Shown piece after piece: positions 12,464-23,434 of a stretch of DNA of 64,000 nt (its first letter is position 1; each line of letters starts with the position of its first letter). This DNA is from Vibrio ponticus. Its GTDB lineage: Bacteria > Pseudomonadota > Gammaproteobacteria > Enterobacterales > Vibrionaceae. Where the stretch lies: NCBI RefSeq assembly GCF_009938225.1, contig NZ_AP019657.1, forward strand, positions 2,108,001 through 2,172,000. The letters run 5' to 3'. The position numbers and the translations under genes are program-made. The notes beneath the pieces are model-generated. The model made no database searches. It had not been told where the DNA came from and saw only the letters and a list, made by a program, of their open reading frames with translations.

Positions 12464-12927
12464 TGACAATCGAACTCGATCTACAATTGGCAGTCGAAGA
12501 TGAAGCAGGCTTGCCTAGTTTCGATGAAATTCACTCATGGTTAAACAACGCGATTTCACTGTTCCAACAAGACGCGGAAGTAACCGTACGCATCGTTGAT
12601 GAAGCGGAAAGCCACCAGCTTAACTTGGAGTACCGTGGTAAAGATAAACCAACTAATGTGTTGTCTTTTCCATTTGAAGCTCCTCCTGGTATTGAGATTA
12701 ACCTACTTGGCGATTTAATCATCTGCCGTCAGGTGGTAGAGCAAGAAGCGATTGAGCAAGATAAGCCTTTATTAGCACATTGGGCTCATATGGTTGTACA
12801 TGGCAGCCTGCATCTGCTAGGTTATGATCATATCGAAGACGACGAAGCTGAAGAGATGGAGTCGCTCGAAACAGAAATCATGCAAAAGATGGGATTTGAA
12901 GACCCATATATTGCAGAAAAAGAGTAA
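12463..12927 (+). CDS. ybeY: Endoribonuclease YbeY
   Basis: Zinc-dependent single-strand RNase for 16S rRNA 3' maturation and ribosome quality control. The 154 residues carry the family metal motif HxxxHxxxxxH with H113, H117 and H123. It overlaps ybeZ by one base (TAATG), so the two are probably co-translated. After it there are 101 non-coding bases with small hairpins before corC. Confidence 0.95.
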   Translation: MTIELDLQLAVEDEAGLPSFDEIHSWLNNAISLFQQDAEVTVRIVDEAESHQLNLEYRGKDKPTNVLSFPFEAPPGIEINLLGDLIICRQVVEQEAIEQDKPLLAHWAHMVVHGSLHLLGYDHIEDDEAEEMESLETEIMQKMGFEDPYIAEKE

Positions 12928-13028
12928 CTTAAGTTACTTGGTGGAAGGCAAGACCGCGATAACCTTCGCCGTTTCGTCTTCCAACGTGTGCTATCACACT
13001 TCTGATAGCGTTATTGTAATGAGACACA

Positions 13029-13928
13029 ATGAACGAAGACAATTCGCCCTCATCTGTAGAAGGTAAGAAAGAAAAATCTGAAGGTCCGAGTAGAAAGTCC
13101 TTCTTTGAACGCCTAGGTCAACTATTTCAAGGTGAACCAAAAGATCGCCAAGAGCTCGTCGATGTAATTCGCGACTCTGAAATCAATGACCTGATTGACC
13201 ACGACACTCGCGACATGCTTGAGGGTGTTATGGAAATCGCCGAAATGCGTGTGCGCGACATCATGATCCCACGCTCGCAAATGGTTACGGTTGAACGCAC
13301 AGATAACCTAGATGCGCTTGTCGCTCTACTTACTGACGCTCAACACTCTCGCTACCCAGTGATCAGCGAAGACAAAGACCATGTGGAAGGCATTCTACTA
13401 GCGAAGGACCTACTTAAGTACCTTGGTTCAAACAGCGCAGAGTTCGACATTGAACAAGTGATCCGCCCTGCGGTTGTTGTACCTGAAAGCAAACGTGTAG
13501 ACCGTCTGCTCAAAGAATTCCGTGAAGAACGCTACCATATGGCGATCGTTGTGGATGAATTTGGTGGTGTATCGGGTCTTGTAACCATTGAAGATATCTT
13601 GGAAGAGATCGTTGGCGACATCGAAGATGAATTCGACGACGAAGAAGAACTGGATATCCGCAAGCTAAGCAAGCACACATTTGCTGTCAAAGCCCTAACC
13701 ACTATTGAAGAGTTCAACGAAACCTTCGGGACTTCGTTCAGTGATGAAGAAGTGGATACGGTAGGTGGTCTTGTGATGACAACATTTGGTCATCTTCCTT
13801 CTCGTGGTGAAGTAGTAGATATTGAAGGCTACAGCTTTAAAGTAACGGCAGCAGACAACCGTCGCGTTGTTCAACTGCAAGTTACTGTGCCAGACGAAGA
13901 GCAAGTTACTCAACCTATCGAAGAATAA
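13029..13928 (+). CDS. corC: CorC/YbeX family CBS-domain protein
   Basis: The 299 residues show a CBS-domain pair (about 70-195, starting near [11 protein letters not shown]) followed by a CorC/HlyC C-terminal domain (about 205-285). In enterobacteria YbeX is linked to magnesium/cobalt efflux and, with YbeY, to ribosome metabolism; the substrate cannot be read from sequence. The C-terminal part contains an acidic run ([13 protein letters not shown]). It sits between ybeY and lnt, matching the E. coli ybeZYX-lnt operon. Confidence 0.92.
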   Translation: MNEDNSPSSVEGKKEKSEGPSRKSFFERLGQLFQGEPKDRQELVDVIRDSEINDLIDHDTRDMLEGVMEIAEMRVRDIMIPRSQMVTVERTDNLDALVALLTDAQHSRYPVISEDKDHVEGILLAKDLLKYLGSNSAEFDIEQVIRPAVVVPESKRVDRLLKEFREERYHMAIVVDEFGGVSGLVTIEDILEEIVGDIEDEFDDEEELDIRKLSKHTFAVKALTTIEEFNETFGTSFSDEEVDTVGGLVMTTFGHLPSRGEVVDIEGYSFKVTAADNRRVVQLQVTVPDEEQVTQPIEE

Positions 13929-13957
13929 TCCACCATTCTTCTCTATAAGAATATACG

Positions 13958-15472
13958 ATGATTAGTAATCTATTTCATCGCCTCAAGCGGCCCCTAGGGG
14001 CCGCTTTTGTTGGCGCGTTAACAACCTTTGCATTTGCACCCTATCAAATCTGGCCGCTGGCTTTTGTCAGTGTCGCTGCTCTACTGTGTTTAATCCACGG
14101 ACAAACCGCTAAAAAAGCCGCTTGGATTGGCTATGCTTGGGGGCTCGGTCAGTTCGCAACCGGTATTAGCTGGGTCCACGTCAGTATCGACAATTTTGGC
14201 GGTATGCCAAAGATTGCTAGCCTGTTTCTCATGGCGCTGCTAGTCGGTTACCTAGCGGTTTATTCTGCGCTTTTTTCTGGCTTACTGAATCGATTTGCGC
14301 CACACAATAACCGTACCCGATTTTTTATTCTTGCTCCTGCTTTGTGGCTCGTTTGTGACTGGTTACGCGGCTGGGTAATGACGGGCTTTCCGTGGCTTTG
14401 GCTTGGCTACAGCCAAATTGACTCTCCATTAGCTAGTTTTGCCCCAATTGGTGGGGTCGAGCTGATCACCTTACTGGTCGTAGTCAGTGCAGCTGCAATA
14501 AGCTACGCACTGCTCAATAAACACTGGCTCACACTCGTTGTGCCTGCTGTTGTGCTTGCCACTGGTTTTGGCTTGAGAAACATCAACTGGGTCACTCCCA
14601 ATCCTGATAGCACGACTAAGATCGCGCTGGTTCAAGGCAATATCGAGCAAGCCCTGAAATGGGTACCTAGCGAACGCTGGCCAACCATCATGAAATATAT
14701 CGATCTCACGCGCCAAAACTGGGATGCCGATATCATCATCTGGCCAGAGGCAGCTATTCCTGCGTTTGAGTTTGAAATCAGTTCATTTCTGAGCAATCTC
14801 GATAGCAATGCCAAAGCGCATAACAGCGCAGTGATCACAGGGGTCGTTAACCAAGATGAGAACCGCCGTTTCTACAACAGCATTCTATCGCTTGGCGCAA
14901 CCGCTTATGGTGATTACAGCTACGACCTAGACAAACGCTATCACAAACATCACCTGCTGCCATTTGGTGAGTTTGTGCCATTTGAAGACATCTTGCGCCC
15001 AATCGCGCCATTCTTCAATTTGCCGATGTCATCATTTAGCCGTGGTGATTTCATCCAAAACAACATTGATGCCAACGGTAAACAACTAGCGCCAGCGTTG
15101 TGTTATGAAATCATTTTTGGTGAACAGGTTCGTGAGAATATCACTGACGAGACAGACTTCATTCTAACGCTGTCTAATGATGCGTGGTTTGGTCACTCTA
15201 TTGGACCACTACAGCATATGGAAATCGCCCGCATGCGCGCGCTGGAATTTGGTAAACCTGTGATTCGCTCCACCAATAACGGCGTTACTGCTGTGACTGA
15301 CTTTAAAGGCAATATCACGGCGAAACTGCCGCAATTCGAGACTGGCGTGCTGCGTACCCAAGTGACTTCGACCACTGGTCAAACGCCTTATCATGGTTTG
15401 GGAAGTTGGCCGCTCTATATCTGGGTGGTTATCTGTGCCTTGCTCACTTGGCGCATGAGAAAATCAAACTAA
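13958..15472 (+). CDS. lnt: Apolipoprotein N-acyltransferase Lnt
   Basis: Inner-membrane enzyme that N-acylates the cysteine of diacylated apolipoproteins, the last step of lipoprotein maturation. The 504 residues have about seven N-terminal membrane segments (to about 205), a periplasmic nitrilase domain with the catalytic Glu264 (WPEAAIP), Lys330 ([11 protein letters not shown]) and Cys382 (LCYEIIF), and a final membrane helix (about 480-498). It would serve the many lipoproteins in this window (LptE, RlpA, MetQ, MltD and two small ones). A terminator follows. Confidence 0.96.
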   Translation: MISNLFHRLKRPLGAAFVGALTTFAFAPYQIWPLAFVSVAALLCLIHGQTAKKAAWIGYAWGLGQFATGISWVHVSIDNFGGMPKIASLFLMALLVGYLAVYSALFSGLLNRFAPHNNRTRFFILAPALWLVCDWLRGWVMTGFPWLWLGYSQIDSPLASFAPIGGVELITLLVVVSAAAISYALLNKHWLTLVVPAVVLATGFGLRNINWVTPNPDSTTKIALVQGNIEQALKWVPSERWPTIMKYIDLTRQNWDADIIIWPEAAIPAFEFEISSFLSNLDSNAKAHNSAVITGVVNQDENRRFYNSILSLGATAYGDYSYDLDKRYHKHHLLPFGEFVPFEDILRPIAPFFNLPMSSFSRGDFIQNNIDANGKQLAPALCYEIIFGEQVRENITDETDFILTLSNDAWFGHSIGPLQHMEIARMRALEFGKPVIRSTNNGVTAVTDFKGNITAKLPQFETGVLRTQVTSTTGQTPYHGLGSWPLYIWVVICALLTWRMRKSN

Positions 15473-15478
15473 ACAGAC

Positions 15479-15500
15479 AAAGGGCTCAGATGAGCCCTTT
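15479..15500. terminator. Terminator between lnt and the convergent zinc-ribbon gene
   Basis: Stem AAAGGGCTC-AGAT-GAGCCCTTT, flanked by ACAG/CTGT that extends pairing. The T-run is short on the plus strand, so efficiency is uncertain. Confidence 0.65.
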
Positions 15501-15517
15501 ACTGTATCAACCAATCA

Positions 15518-15988
15518 CTATGGTTTAAGTGCTCGACGAGAAAACGCCTTATGCCCACATTGGGTACAAGGGATGATCACCGTTGGGTGGTTATATTGAG
15601 TCTGGTGACCACATTCATCACACACTAAGGTGCCCAATCCAATCACCTCACCCGCTTCATAAAGCCCTTGATGCTCTAAATCCGCAAACAGTTCCACCCA
15701 CTCTACTTTGGTTCGGTCGGTGATCTCGAGTAAACCTTGCCAAATCGAATCTGCCACCATCAAATAGAACGGACCTTTCTTCGACTCTTCATAGTTATCA
15801 GCAAACTCTTTCAGATCCGATTTTACATAAGCCGATATGAGAGCCAACTCATCTTTGGTCATATCATTAGCTGCATCGACATATTTCCCTGAGGTTTCTA
15901 GCACATGGTTAACCTCATCCGGACTATGTTTGAGCGCTTCAACCACATCCTCAAACATATCTTCATAACCTGTTTTGTGTTTAGCCAT
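15518..15988 (-). CDS. Zinc-ribbon protein of the YbeL type
   Basis: Protein of unknown function, 156 residues from the ATG at 15988, which has GGGGGT 4 bases upstream (an in-frame GTG two codons earlier is possible). The N-terminal two thirds are helical and charged. The C-terminus holds two Cys pairs, CDEC and CTQC, spaced as a zinc ribbon. It is divergent from leuS, the same neighbour that ybeL has in E. coli, so I read it as the orthologue. No activity can be inferred. Confidence 0.8.
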   Translation of the reverse strand: MAKHKTGYEDMFEDVVEALKHSPDEVNHVLETSGKYVDAANDMTKDELALISAYVKSDLKEFADNYEESKKGPFYLMVADSIWQGLLEITDRTKVEWVELFADLEHQGLYEAGEVIGLGTLVCDECGHQTQYNHPTVIIPCTQCGHKAFSRRALKP

Positions 15989-16037
15989 AGTCACCCCCTA
16001 ATGGTTCTCGATAAGCTGAAAGTTTTTCATTCAGCTC

Positions 16038-16051
16038 GTTCAACGTTGAAC
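16038..16051. promoter_or_regulatory. Perfect 14-bp palindrome between ybeL-like gene and leuS
   Basis: GTTCAACGTTGAAC, fully symmetric, 50 bases upstream of the zinc-ribbon gene and 183 upstream of leuS. Could be an operator for a dimeric regulator; I do not recognise the consensus. Confidence 0.35.
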
Positions 16052-16233
16052 AAGCCCCCGAACATTGACTCTCAATAGCTCTGGAAGAGAGATAAAGCCG
16101 CCAACATTGCCGCAAACTCTATGATGAAGAGCGTTGGCTATTGTTGAACCTTGCTCCTTTATGTATTCTATGACGATCTATTATTGTCTGTTCTAACTGA
16201 ACTCACACTTTCCAAGATAACCGGATATCATCG

Positions 16234-18807
16234 ATGCAAGAGCAATATAACCCGCAAGATATTGAACAGAAGGTTCAACAGCACTGGGACGACAACAAGA
16301 CCTTTGTTGTAAGTGAAGACCCAAATAAAGAAAAATTCTACTGTCTATCAATGTTCCCTTACCCAAGTGGTCGACTGCACATGGGTCACGTGCGTAACTA
16401 CACTATCGGTGATGTGGTATCTCGTTTCCAACGTCTACAAGGCAAAAACGTAATGCAACCTATCGGTTGGGATGCGTTTGGTCTACCAGCAGAAAACGCA
16501 GCAGTAAAAAACAACACTGCACCTGCGCCTTGGACATACGAAAACATCGAATACATGAAAAACCAGCTTAAACTGCTAGGTTTTGGCTACGACTGGAATC
16601 GTGAATTCGCAACATGTACACCTGAGTACTACCGTTGGGAACAAGAGTTCTTCACCAAGCTTTACCAGAAAGGTCTGGTTTACAAGAAGACTTCTTCGGT
16701 TAACTGGTGTCCAAACGACCAAACTGTTCTAGCCAACGAACAGGTTGAAGATGGCTGCTGCTGGCGCTGTGATACTCCAGTAGAGCAAAAAGAAATTCCA
16801 CAGTGGTTCATCAAGATCACTGAATACGCTCAAGAGCTACTAGACGACCTAGACAAGCTAGAAGGCTGGCCTGAAATGGTTAAAACCATGCAGCGCAACT
16901 GGATCGGTCGCTCTGAAGGTGTTGAACTCAAGTTTGCAGTAAAAGGTCAACAAGACCTTGAAGTGTACACGACACGTCCTGACACGCTAATGGGTGTGAC
17001 TTACGTCGGTATCGCAGCAGGTCACCCTCTTGCAACACTAGCGGCTGAGAACAACCCTGAACTGGCTAAGTTCATTGATGAGTGTAAGAACACCAAAGTT
17101 GCAGAAGCTGAACTGGCAACAATGGAGAAGAAAGGTATGGCGACTGGCCTTACTGCTATTCACCCATTGAACGGTCGTGAAGTACCTGTATACGTGGCTA
17201 ACTTCGTGCTAATGGATTACGGCACAGGCGCTGTAATGGCCGTGCCTGCACACGACCAACGTGACTACGAGTTCGCAACTAAGTACGGTCTAGATATCGT
17301 CCCAGTAATCAAACCGGTTGATGGTAGCGAGCTAGACGTTTCTGAAGCGGCTTACACAGAAAAAGGCGTGCTATTCGATTCTGGTGAGTTTGATGGTCTA
17401 GAGTTCCAAGCAGCGTTCGATGCTATCGCAGCGAAACTAGAAGCAGAAGGCAAAGGCACTAAGACAGTTAACTTCCGTCTACGTGACTGGGGTGTATCTC
17501 GTCAACGTTACTGGGGTGCGCCAATCCCAATGGTAACCACTGAAGACGGTCAAGTTCACCCAGTACCCGCTGACCAACTGCCTGTTATTCTACCTGAAGA
17601 CGTGGTAATGGATGGCGTAACGAGCCCAATCAAAGCGGATAAAGAGTGGGCGAAGACCACTTTCAACGGCGAACCTGCGCTACGTGAGACCGATACCTTT
17701 GATACCTTCATGGAATCTTCTTGGTACTACGCGCGTTACTGTTCACCACAAGCAGACGATATCCTAGATCCAGAAAAAGCAAACTACTGGCTACCTGTAG
17801 ACCAGTACATCGGTGGTATCGAGCACGCTTGTATGCACCTATTGTACTCGCGCTTCTTCCACAAACTGCTACGTGACGCGGGTTACGTAACCTCTGACGA
17901 ACCGTTCAAGCAATTACTATGTCAAGGCATGGTTCTAGCGGATGCGTTCTACTTTGAAACCGAAAAAGGTGGCAAAGAATGGGTTGCTCCAACAGACGTG
18001 AAAGTAGAACGTGACGGTAAAGGTCGCATCACTTCTGCGGTTGACAGCGAAGGTCGCAACGTTGAGCACTCAGGCATGATCAAAATGTCTAAGTCGAAGA
18101 ACAACGGTATCGACCCTCAAGAGATGGTAGACAAGTACGGTGCTGACACAGTACGTCTATTCATGATGTTCGCGTCTCCAGCAGACATGACACTTGAGTG
18201 GCAAGAGTCTGGCGTAGAAGGGGCAAACCGCTTCCTAAAACGTGTTTGGAAACTAGTGAACGAGCACACATCGAAAGGTGCCGCAGAAGCAGTAGATGCA
18301 GCAGCACTGTCTGGTGATCAAAAAGCACTTCGTCGCGACGTTCACAAAACGATCGCGAAAGTGACTGATGATATCGCTCGTCGTCAAACGTTCAACACAG
18401 CAATCGCTGCAATCATGGAACTGATGAACAAGCTAGCGAAAGCGCCGCAAGAATCTGCGCAAGACCGTGCAATCCTTGATGAAGCGTTAAAAGCCGTTGT
18501 TGCTATGCTTTACCCAATCACTCCGCACATCTCATATGAACTATGGGCTGCGCTAGGTGAAGCTGATATCGACAATGCTGTATGGCCAACGTTCGACGAG
18601 AAAGCTCTGGTTGAAGACGAGAAGACTATCGTTGTTCAAGTTAACGGCAAACTGCGTGCGAAACTGACTGTGGCAGCTGACGCATCAAAAGAACAAGTAG
18701 AAGAGCTTGGTCTAAACGATGAAAACGTCACTAAGTTCACTGACGGTCTAACTATCCGTAAAGTGATTTACGTACCAGGTAAACTGCTAAACATCGTAGC
18801 GAACTAA
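16234..18807 (+). CDS. leuS: Leucyl-tRNA synthetase
   Basis: Class I aminoacyl-tRNA synthetase charging tRNA-Leu. The 857 residues are the standard bacterial length. The HIGH-type signature is HMGH (49-52), the KMSKS loop is at 617-621, and a CP1 editing domain occupies about 225-420. A hairpin terminator sits between it and lptE, although lptE and holA follow in the same direction as in E. coli. Confidence 0.97.
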   Translation: MQEQYNPQDIEQKVQQHWDDNKTFVVSEDPNKEKFYCLSMFPYPSGRLHMGHVRNYTIGDVVSRFQRLQGKNVMQPIGWDAFGLPAENAAVKNNTAPAPWTYENIEYMKNQLKLLGFGYDWNREFATCTPEYYRWEQEFFTKLYQKGLVYKKTSSVNWCPNDQTVLANEQVEDGCCWRCDTPVEQKEIPQWFIKITEYAQELLDDLDKLEGWPEMVKTMQRNWIGRSEGVELKFAVKGQQDLEVYTTRPDTLMGVTYVGIAAGHPLATLAAENNPELAKFIDECKNTKVAEAELATMEKKGMATGLTAIHPLNGREVPVYVANFVLMDYGTGAVMAVPAHDQRDYEFATKYGLDIVPVIKPVDGSELDVSEAAYTEKGVLFDSGEFDGLEFQAAFDAIAAKLEAEGKGTKTVNFRLRDWGVSRQRYWGAPIPMVTTEDGQVHPVPADQLPVILPEDVVMDGVTSPIKADKEWAKTTFNGEPALRETDTFDTFMESSWYYARYCSPQADDILDPEKANYWLPVDQYIGGIEHACMHLLYSRFFHKLLRDAGYVTSDEPFKQLLCQGMVLADAFYFETEKGGKEWVAPTDVKVERDGKGRITSAVDSEGRNVEHSGMIKMSKSKNNGIDPQEMVDKYGADTVRLFMMFASPADMTLEWQESGVEGANRFLKRVWKLVNEHTSKGAAEAVDAAALSGDQKALRRDVHKTIAKVTDDIARRQTFNTAIAAIMELMNKLAKAPQESAQDRAILDEALKAVVAMLYPITPHISYELWAALGEADIDNAVWPTFDEKALVEDEKTIVVQVNGKLRAKLTVAADASKEQVEELGLNDENVTKFTDGLTIRKVIYVPGKLLNIVAN

Positions 18808-18889
18808 TCCTCTACGGGTGATTTAGTGAGCGAGTGCCTATCTTGCAGAGCTGATTCAGCATCGTTTCGATAAGCACGTTAAGATAACA

Positions 18890-18914
18890 AACAGGGTAGC
18901 GTTTCTACCCTGTT
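18890..18914 (+). terminator. Terminator after leuS
   Basis: Stem AACAGGGTAG / CTACCCTGTT with a 5-base loop, followed by TATTTAT. It lies 83 bases past the leuS stop and before lptE. Confidence 0.75.
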
Positions 18915-18980
18915 TATTTATCTCAAGCCATTTTTCAAGTGGTTTTAGATAAATAACCAATAACAGAGAGTCGTACGTCA

Positions 18981-19628
18981 ATGCGCCTATTTTCCCTATC
19001 CTCAATTAAATTGACTAGTGTTGTACTAGCCGCAACCCTTCTTAGTGGCTGTGGTTTTCATTTAAGAGGCGACTATTCCATTCCGGAAGAACTCGACACC
19101 ATGTCTTTGACCAGTTATGACCAATACAGCACCTTAACGCGCATGATGCAGGCACAATTGCGTATGAATGACGTAAAGATTGTCCCTCCAGCATCAAACG
19201 TAGCGAATCTGCACCTATTGGGTGAAAGCGTCGACGAACGCACTCTGTCGCTTTATCAAAATACTCGCGCCGCAGAAAAAGAGCTCACTTACCAAGCCGC
19301 TTATCGAGTAACCATTCCAGAGTTAGGTTCGCGCCAATTCTCGACTAGCGTGACGCGTAGTTACTTAGATAACCCACTCACCGCACTGGCAAAATCGGTT
19401 GAGCGTGACATGATTGAAGATGAAATGCGCAAACTGGCTGCGACACAAATTGTGCGTCAAATGGGACGTTTAAAAGCCGATCTTGAAGCGGGTACGATGC
19501 TAACAGGTCAAGAGCTTGATAAGCAGAAAGCCCTTGAACGTGCACAAAGCAAAGAGCAATACCAAATTCAAACCATTGAAAATGAAACAAACTCTATTGA
19601 TTTAGAACAACCAGAGCTTGAGCAATAA
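18981..19628 (+). CDS. lptE: LPS-assembly lipoprotein LptE
   Basis: Outer-membrane lipoprotein that plugs the LptD barrel in lipopolysaccharide export. The 215-residue precursor has a lipoprotein signal with lipobox LLSGC, lipidated Cys24, followed by GFHLRG as in LptE/RlpB. The C-terminal tail is rich in Glu, Gln and Lys. It lies between leuS and holA, its conserved position; 24 bases separate it from holA. Confidence 0.94.
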   Translation: MRLFSLSSIKLTSVVLAATLLSGCGFHLRGDYSIPEELDTMSLTSYDQYSTLTRMMQAQLRMNDVKIVPPASNVANLHLLGESVDERTLSLYQNTRAAEKELTYQAAYRVTIPELGSRQFSTSVTRSYLDNPLTALAKSVERDMIEDEMRKLAATQIVRQMGRLKADLEAGTMLTGQELDKQKALERAQSKEQYQIQTIENETNSIDLEQPELEQ

Positions 19629-19652
19629 CCGCTTAAGCCAAAAGAGTTATAA

Positions 19653-20666
19653 ATGCGTATTTTTGCTGACCGCCTCGCGGATCAACTGAGCAAACAGCTC
19701 CACCCTATTTATCTGTTGTTTGGCAATGAACCTCTGCTTCTACAAGAATCACGTCAAGCCATTCAACAGACAGCCAAGCAACAAGGTTTTGAAGAAAGGC
19801 ATCGCTTTGCCATCGATGCCAGCTTTGATTGGAACCAAGTTTACGATTGCTGCCAAGCTTTGAGTTTATTCTCTTCGCGTCAGATGATTGAGCTTGAACT
19901 GCCTGAAGCCGGCGTCAATGCGGCAATTGCTAAAGAACTGGTCAACGTCGCTGAAATGCTTCACCCTGACATTCTCTTGGTTGTGATTGGTACTAAGCTG
20001 ACCAAAGCACAAGAGAGTGCTAAGTGGTTTAAAACATTAAGCAGCCAAGGCTGTTGGGTAAACTGCTTATCACCAGATCTGCAGCGCCTACCTCAGTTTG
20101 TCCAAGCACGTTGCCGAGCGTTAGGGCTTAAACCTGACGCAGAAGCCGTGCAAATGCTAGCGCAATGGCATGAAGGTAACTTGTTTGCCCTTAGCCAAAG
20201 CCTAGAAAAATTAGTACTGCTCTACCCTGACGGGCAACTGACATTAGTGCGCTTGGAGGAATCTCTAAGCCGTCACAATCACTTTACCGCATTCCATTGG
20301 GTTGATGCTTTGCTCGCGGGCAAAGGCAACCGTGCCCAGCGTATTTTGCGTCAATTGGAAGCCGAAGGGGTTGAAGTGGTGATCTTAGTGAGAACGATAC
20401 AAAAAGAACTCACCCAGTTGTTACAAATGCAGCAACAGGCGCAACAGAGTTCGATAGCCCAAGTGTTCGATAGCTATCGTATCTGGCAAAGTAAACGCCC
20501 CCTCTACTCAGCGGCATTGCAACGTTTAAACATTCTGCGCCTGCAAAAATTAATGCAACTTTTAGCACAAGCAGAAATCTTAACTAAGACGCAATATGAT
20601 CAACCAAGCTGGCCACTATTACACCAACTAAGTGTCGAGCTTTGCTTGCCACAAGTTAAGCTCTAA
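19653..20666 (+). CDS. holA: DNA polymerase III subunit delta
   Basis: Delta subunit of the clamp loader that opens the beta sliding clamp. The 337 residues are close to the family length and the N-terminus (YLLFGNEPLLLQESRQAI) is the typical start of the delta N-terminal domain; a C-terminal helical collar domain follows from about 210. In E. coli nadD follows holA; here only 77 non-coding bases separate holA from rsfS. Confidence 0.94.
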   Translation: MRIFADRLADQLSKQLHPIYLLFGNEPLLLQESRQAIQQTAKQQGFEERHRFAIDASFDWNQVYDCCQALSLFSSRQMIELELPEAGVNAAIAKELVNVAEMLHPDILLVVIGTKLTKAQESAKWFKTLSSQGCWVNCLSPDLQRLPQFVQARCRALGLKPDAEAVQMLAQWHEGNLFALSQSLEKLVLLYPDGQLTLVRLEESLSRHNHFTAFHWVDALLAGKGNRAQRILRQLEAEGVEVVILVRTIQKELTQLLQMQQQAQQSSIAQVFDSYRIWQSKRPLYSAALQRLNILRLQKLMQLLAQAEILTKTQYDQPSWPLLHQLSVELCLPQVKL

Positions 20667-20672
20667 AAAGCG

Positions 20673-20681
20673 TGCTATAAT
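20673..20681 (+). promoter_or_regulatory. Extended -10 promoter upstream of rsfS
   Basis: TGCTATAAT, an extended -10 element, 63 bases before the rsfS start. The hexamer 17 bases upstream is a poor -35, as is common with extended -10 promoters. Confidence 0.5.
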
Positions 20682-20743
20682 CCGCCACCCATTTTTGTTC
20701 TAACAACTACGACACCAAGCTGAGTGTCATTGAGGATATCAAC

Positions 20744-21061
20744 TTGCAACACCAACAACTCAACGCATTTTTAGTAGACAAAGTAGACGATATGAAAGCA
20801 CAAGATATTCAAACTATCGACGTGCAAGGCAAATCAAGCATCACAGATTTCATGATCGTATGTACCGGTACTTCTAAGCGTCACGTTGCTTCCATTGCTG
20901 ATCACGTTGCTCGTGAAGCAAAACTCGCAGGCTTTGAGCCACTCGCGATCGACGGTGAAGTTGAAGGGGAATGGGTGGTAGTTGATATGGGCGATACCAT
21001 TCTGCATGTGATGCAAGAAGAACAACGCGAAATGTACCAGCTTGAGAAGCTATGGGGCTAA
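20744..21061 (+). CDS. rsfS: Ribosomal silencing factor RsfS
   Basis: Binds uL14 and keeps ribosomal subunits apart when nutrients are scarce. The 105 residues match the Iojap/RsfS family. I take the TTG at 20744 because GAGGA lies 8 bases upstream and the length fits; no ATG at the equivalent position exists, the next being at 20792. Three bases separate it from rlmH, so the pair is an operon. Confidence 0.94.
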   Translation: MQHQQLNAFLVDKVDDMKAQDIQTIDVQGKSSITDFMIVCTGTSKRHVASIADHVAREAKLAGFEPLAIDGEVEGEWVVVDMGDTILHVMQEEQREMYQLEKLWG

Positions 21062-21064
21062 GCA

Positions 21065-21535
21065 ATGAAGTTACAGTTAATTGCCGTCGGCACTAAGATG
21101 CCAAAGTGGGTCGAAGAAGGCTTTCAAGAATACAAACGCCGCTTTCCACATGACATGCCACTAGAGTTGATTGAAATTTCAGCAGGTAAACGCGGTAAAA
21201 ATGCCGACATTGCAAGAATTCTGCAAAAAGAAGGCGAAGCAATGCTTGCAGCCGTGCCTAAAGGCAATCGAATTGTTACTCTCGACATACCGGGTAAGAA
21301 GTGGGACACACCACAGCTCGCTGAACAACTTGAAAGTTGGAAGCTCGATGGTCGTGACGTATCAATTTTAATTGGCGGCCCTGAAGGTCTCGCTCCAGCT
21401 TGTAAAGCTGCCGCAGACCAAAGCTGGTCACTTTCAGCCTTGACCCTACCTCATCCACTTGTGCGAATCGTTATGGCAGAAAGCCTATATCGCGCTTGGA
21501 GTATTACCGCTAACCACCCATACCATCGAGAATAA
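21065..21535 (+). CDS. rlmH: 23S rRNA pseudouridine-1915 N3-methyltransferase RlmH
   Basis: SPOUT-class methyltransferase acting on helix 69 of 23S rRNA in assembled ribosomes. The 156 residues include the SAM-binding knot around ILIGGPEGL (about 102-110) and the C-terminal [18 protein letters not shown] motif typical of RlmH. It lies 3 bases after rsfS and 6 before mrdA, in the conserved rsfS-rlmH-mrdA-rodA order. Confidence 0.96.
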   Translation: MKLQLIAVGTKMPKWVEEGFQEYKRRFPHDMPLELIEISAGKRGKNADIARILQKEGEAMLAAVPKGNRIVTLDIPGKKWDTPQLAEQLESWKLDGRDVSILIGGPEGLAPACKAAADQSWSLSALTLPHPLVRIVMAESLYRAWSITANHPYHRE

Positions 21536-21541
21536 GCGTAC

Positions 21542-23434
21542 ATGTTAAGGAAGCGCACCAAAATCAGAGACTACCAAGCGGAATCACGTCTGTTCGCCAG
21601 CCGTGCAATTGTCGCTTTTCTTGGTATTGTCGTGATGATGGGACTGTTAGTGGCTAACTTGTACAACATACAAGTAAACCAATATCAAGACTACAAAACT
21701 CGCTCTAACGATAACCGCATTAAAGTGGTGCCTATTGCACCCAACCGTGGTCTTATCTACGATCGTAATGGGGTACTTTTAGCTGAAAACCGTCCGGTTT
21801 TTAGCCTTGAGATCACACCTGAGAAAATCAAAGATATGGATGACACGATTGCGCGTCTCCAAGAGATCCTCGAAATCACTCCAGAGCAAGTTGAGCGCTT
21901 TCAAAAAGAGCGTCGCCAAACGCGACGCTTTAAATCTGTGCCAATCCTGAACCAGTTGACTGAAGAGCAAGTGGCTAAGTTCTCAGTCAATCAACATAAA
22001 TTCCCTGGGGTTGCAGTCAATGCTAACCTCAAACGTTACTACCCTTACGGCGAAGTATTAACGCACGTTATTGGTTACGTATCCCGCATCAATGACCGCG
22101 ATATGCAGCGTCTGGTCCGTGAAGAAAAAGACGCGAACTATCAAGCCACTCGCGATATCGGTAAGTTGGGTATCGAGCGTTACTATGAAGATTTGCTCCA
22201 TGGCACGGCCGGTTATCAAGAAGTCGAAGTCAACAGCCGCGGGCGCATTATCCGTGTTCTGAAATACGTGCCGCCAATCCCTGGTAAAGATTTGGTTCTC
22301 AACCTTGATATCGACTTGCAGATGTACGTTCACAAACTGCTCGCAGGTCGCCGCGGCAGTGCGGTTGTGCTCGACCCACACGATAATGGCGTGCTCGCCA
22401 TGGTTTCAAGCCCAAGTTACGATCCGAACGCCTTTGTTCACGGTATTTCTGGTAAAGCTTATCGCGCATTACTTAACGACAAAAACCGTCCACTGGTAAA
22501 CCGCGCAACGCTGGGCATTTACCCGCCCGCTTCGACAATCAAACCTATGATGGCAGTCGCGGCGCTAACGGAAGGGGTGATAACACCAAACACCACCCGA
22601 AACGATCCGGGTTACTGGAAGATTCCAAATTCAAAGACCAAACCATTCCGCGACTGGCTACGCTGGGGACATGGTAAAGTGGATGTGATTAAATCGATTG
22701 AAGAATCGGTCGATACTTTCTACTACCAAGTCGCTTATGACATGGGAATCGACCGCATTTCGCAATGGATGATGATGTTTGGTTTCGGTGACTATACTGG
22801 CATCGACATTCATGAAGAAAGTAAAGCCAACATGCCAACCCGCGATTGGAAGATGGCACGTCACCGTACTCCTTGGTATCAAGGTGACACCATTCCCGTA
22901 GGTATTGGTCAGGGCTACTGGACAGCAACCCCAATGCAGATTGCCAAAGCAACCTCTGTTGTCGTCAATCATGGTAAGGTGATCGCTCCCCACCTATTGC
23001 GAGCTACCATTGATAACGGTGCTGATTTCACTACCAACTCAATGGCAGAAATCGTCACTTATCCACCTATTACTGGTGTCAAAGATCAGTATTGGGATAT
23101 TGCCATCGAAGGTATGCGATTAGTTAACCACGGTAGAAAAGGGACTGCGCGCCGTGCATTTGCTGGTACGCCATACATGACGGCGGGTAAATCGGGTACT
23201 GCCCAGGTATTTGGTCTAGGCGAAGATGAAGAATACAACGCCGATGAAATTGCCGAGCACCTACGCGACCATGCCTTGTATACTGGATTTGCACCGATTG
23301 ACGATCCTCAGTTGATCGTCACCGTGGTACTTGAAAACGCCGGTGGCGGTTCAAGCAATGGTGCGCCAGTGGTTCGTAAAGTATTTGATCGCATGTTAGT
23401 TGAGAAGAATATAGTTAAAAACAAGGAAGAGTAA
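21542..23434 (+). CDS. mrdA: Penicillin-binding protein 2 (MrdA)
   Basis: Class B transpeptidase that cross-links peptidoglycan during cell elongation, partner of RodA. The 630 residues have a short cytoplasmic tail, one membrane helix (about 23-43), a dimerisation domain and a transpeptidase domain with the SxxK motif STIK (nucleophile Ser331), SVD as the SxN-type motif, and KSGT at 550-553. The stop overlaps the rodA ATG by one base. Confidence 0.97.
   Translation: MLRKRTKIRDYQAESRLFASRAIVAFLGIVVMMGLLVANLYNIQVNQYQDYKTRSNDNRIKVVPIAPNRGLIYDRNGVLLAENRPVFSLEITPEKIKDMDDTIARLQEILEITPEQVERFQKERRQTRRFKSVPILNQLTEEQVAKFSVNQHKFPGVAVNANLKRYYPYGEVLTHVIGYVSRINDRDMQRLVREEKDANYQATRDIGKLGIERYYEDLLHGTAGYQEVEVNSRGRIIRVLKYVPPIPGKDLVLNLDIDLQMYVHKLLAGRRGSAVVLDPHDNGVLAMVSSPSYDPNAFVHGISGKAYRALLNDKNRPLVNRATLGIYPPASTIKPMMAVAALTEGVITPNTTRNDPGYWKIPNSKTKPFRDWLRWGHGKVDVIKSIEESVDTFYYQVAYDMGIDRISQWMMMFGFGDYTGIDIHEESKANMPTRDWKMARHRTPWYQGDTIPVGIGQGYWTATPMQIAKATSVVVNHGKVIAPHLLRATIDNGADFTTNSMAEIVTYPPITGVKDQYWDIAIEGMRLVNHGRKGTARRAFAGTPYMTAGKSGTAQVFGLGEDEEYNADEIAEHLRDHALYTGFAPIDDPQLIVTVVLENAGGGSSNGAPVVRKVFDRMLVEKNIVKNKEE

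Noticed and set aside
12824..13066. 80-codon frame overlapping the end of ybeY and the start of corC
   Set aside because: Different frame from two well-supported genes and no recognisable content.
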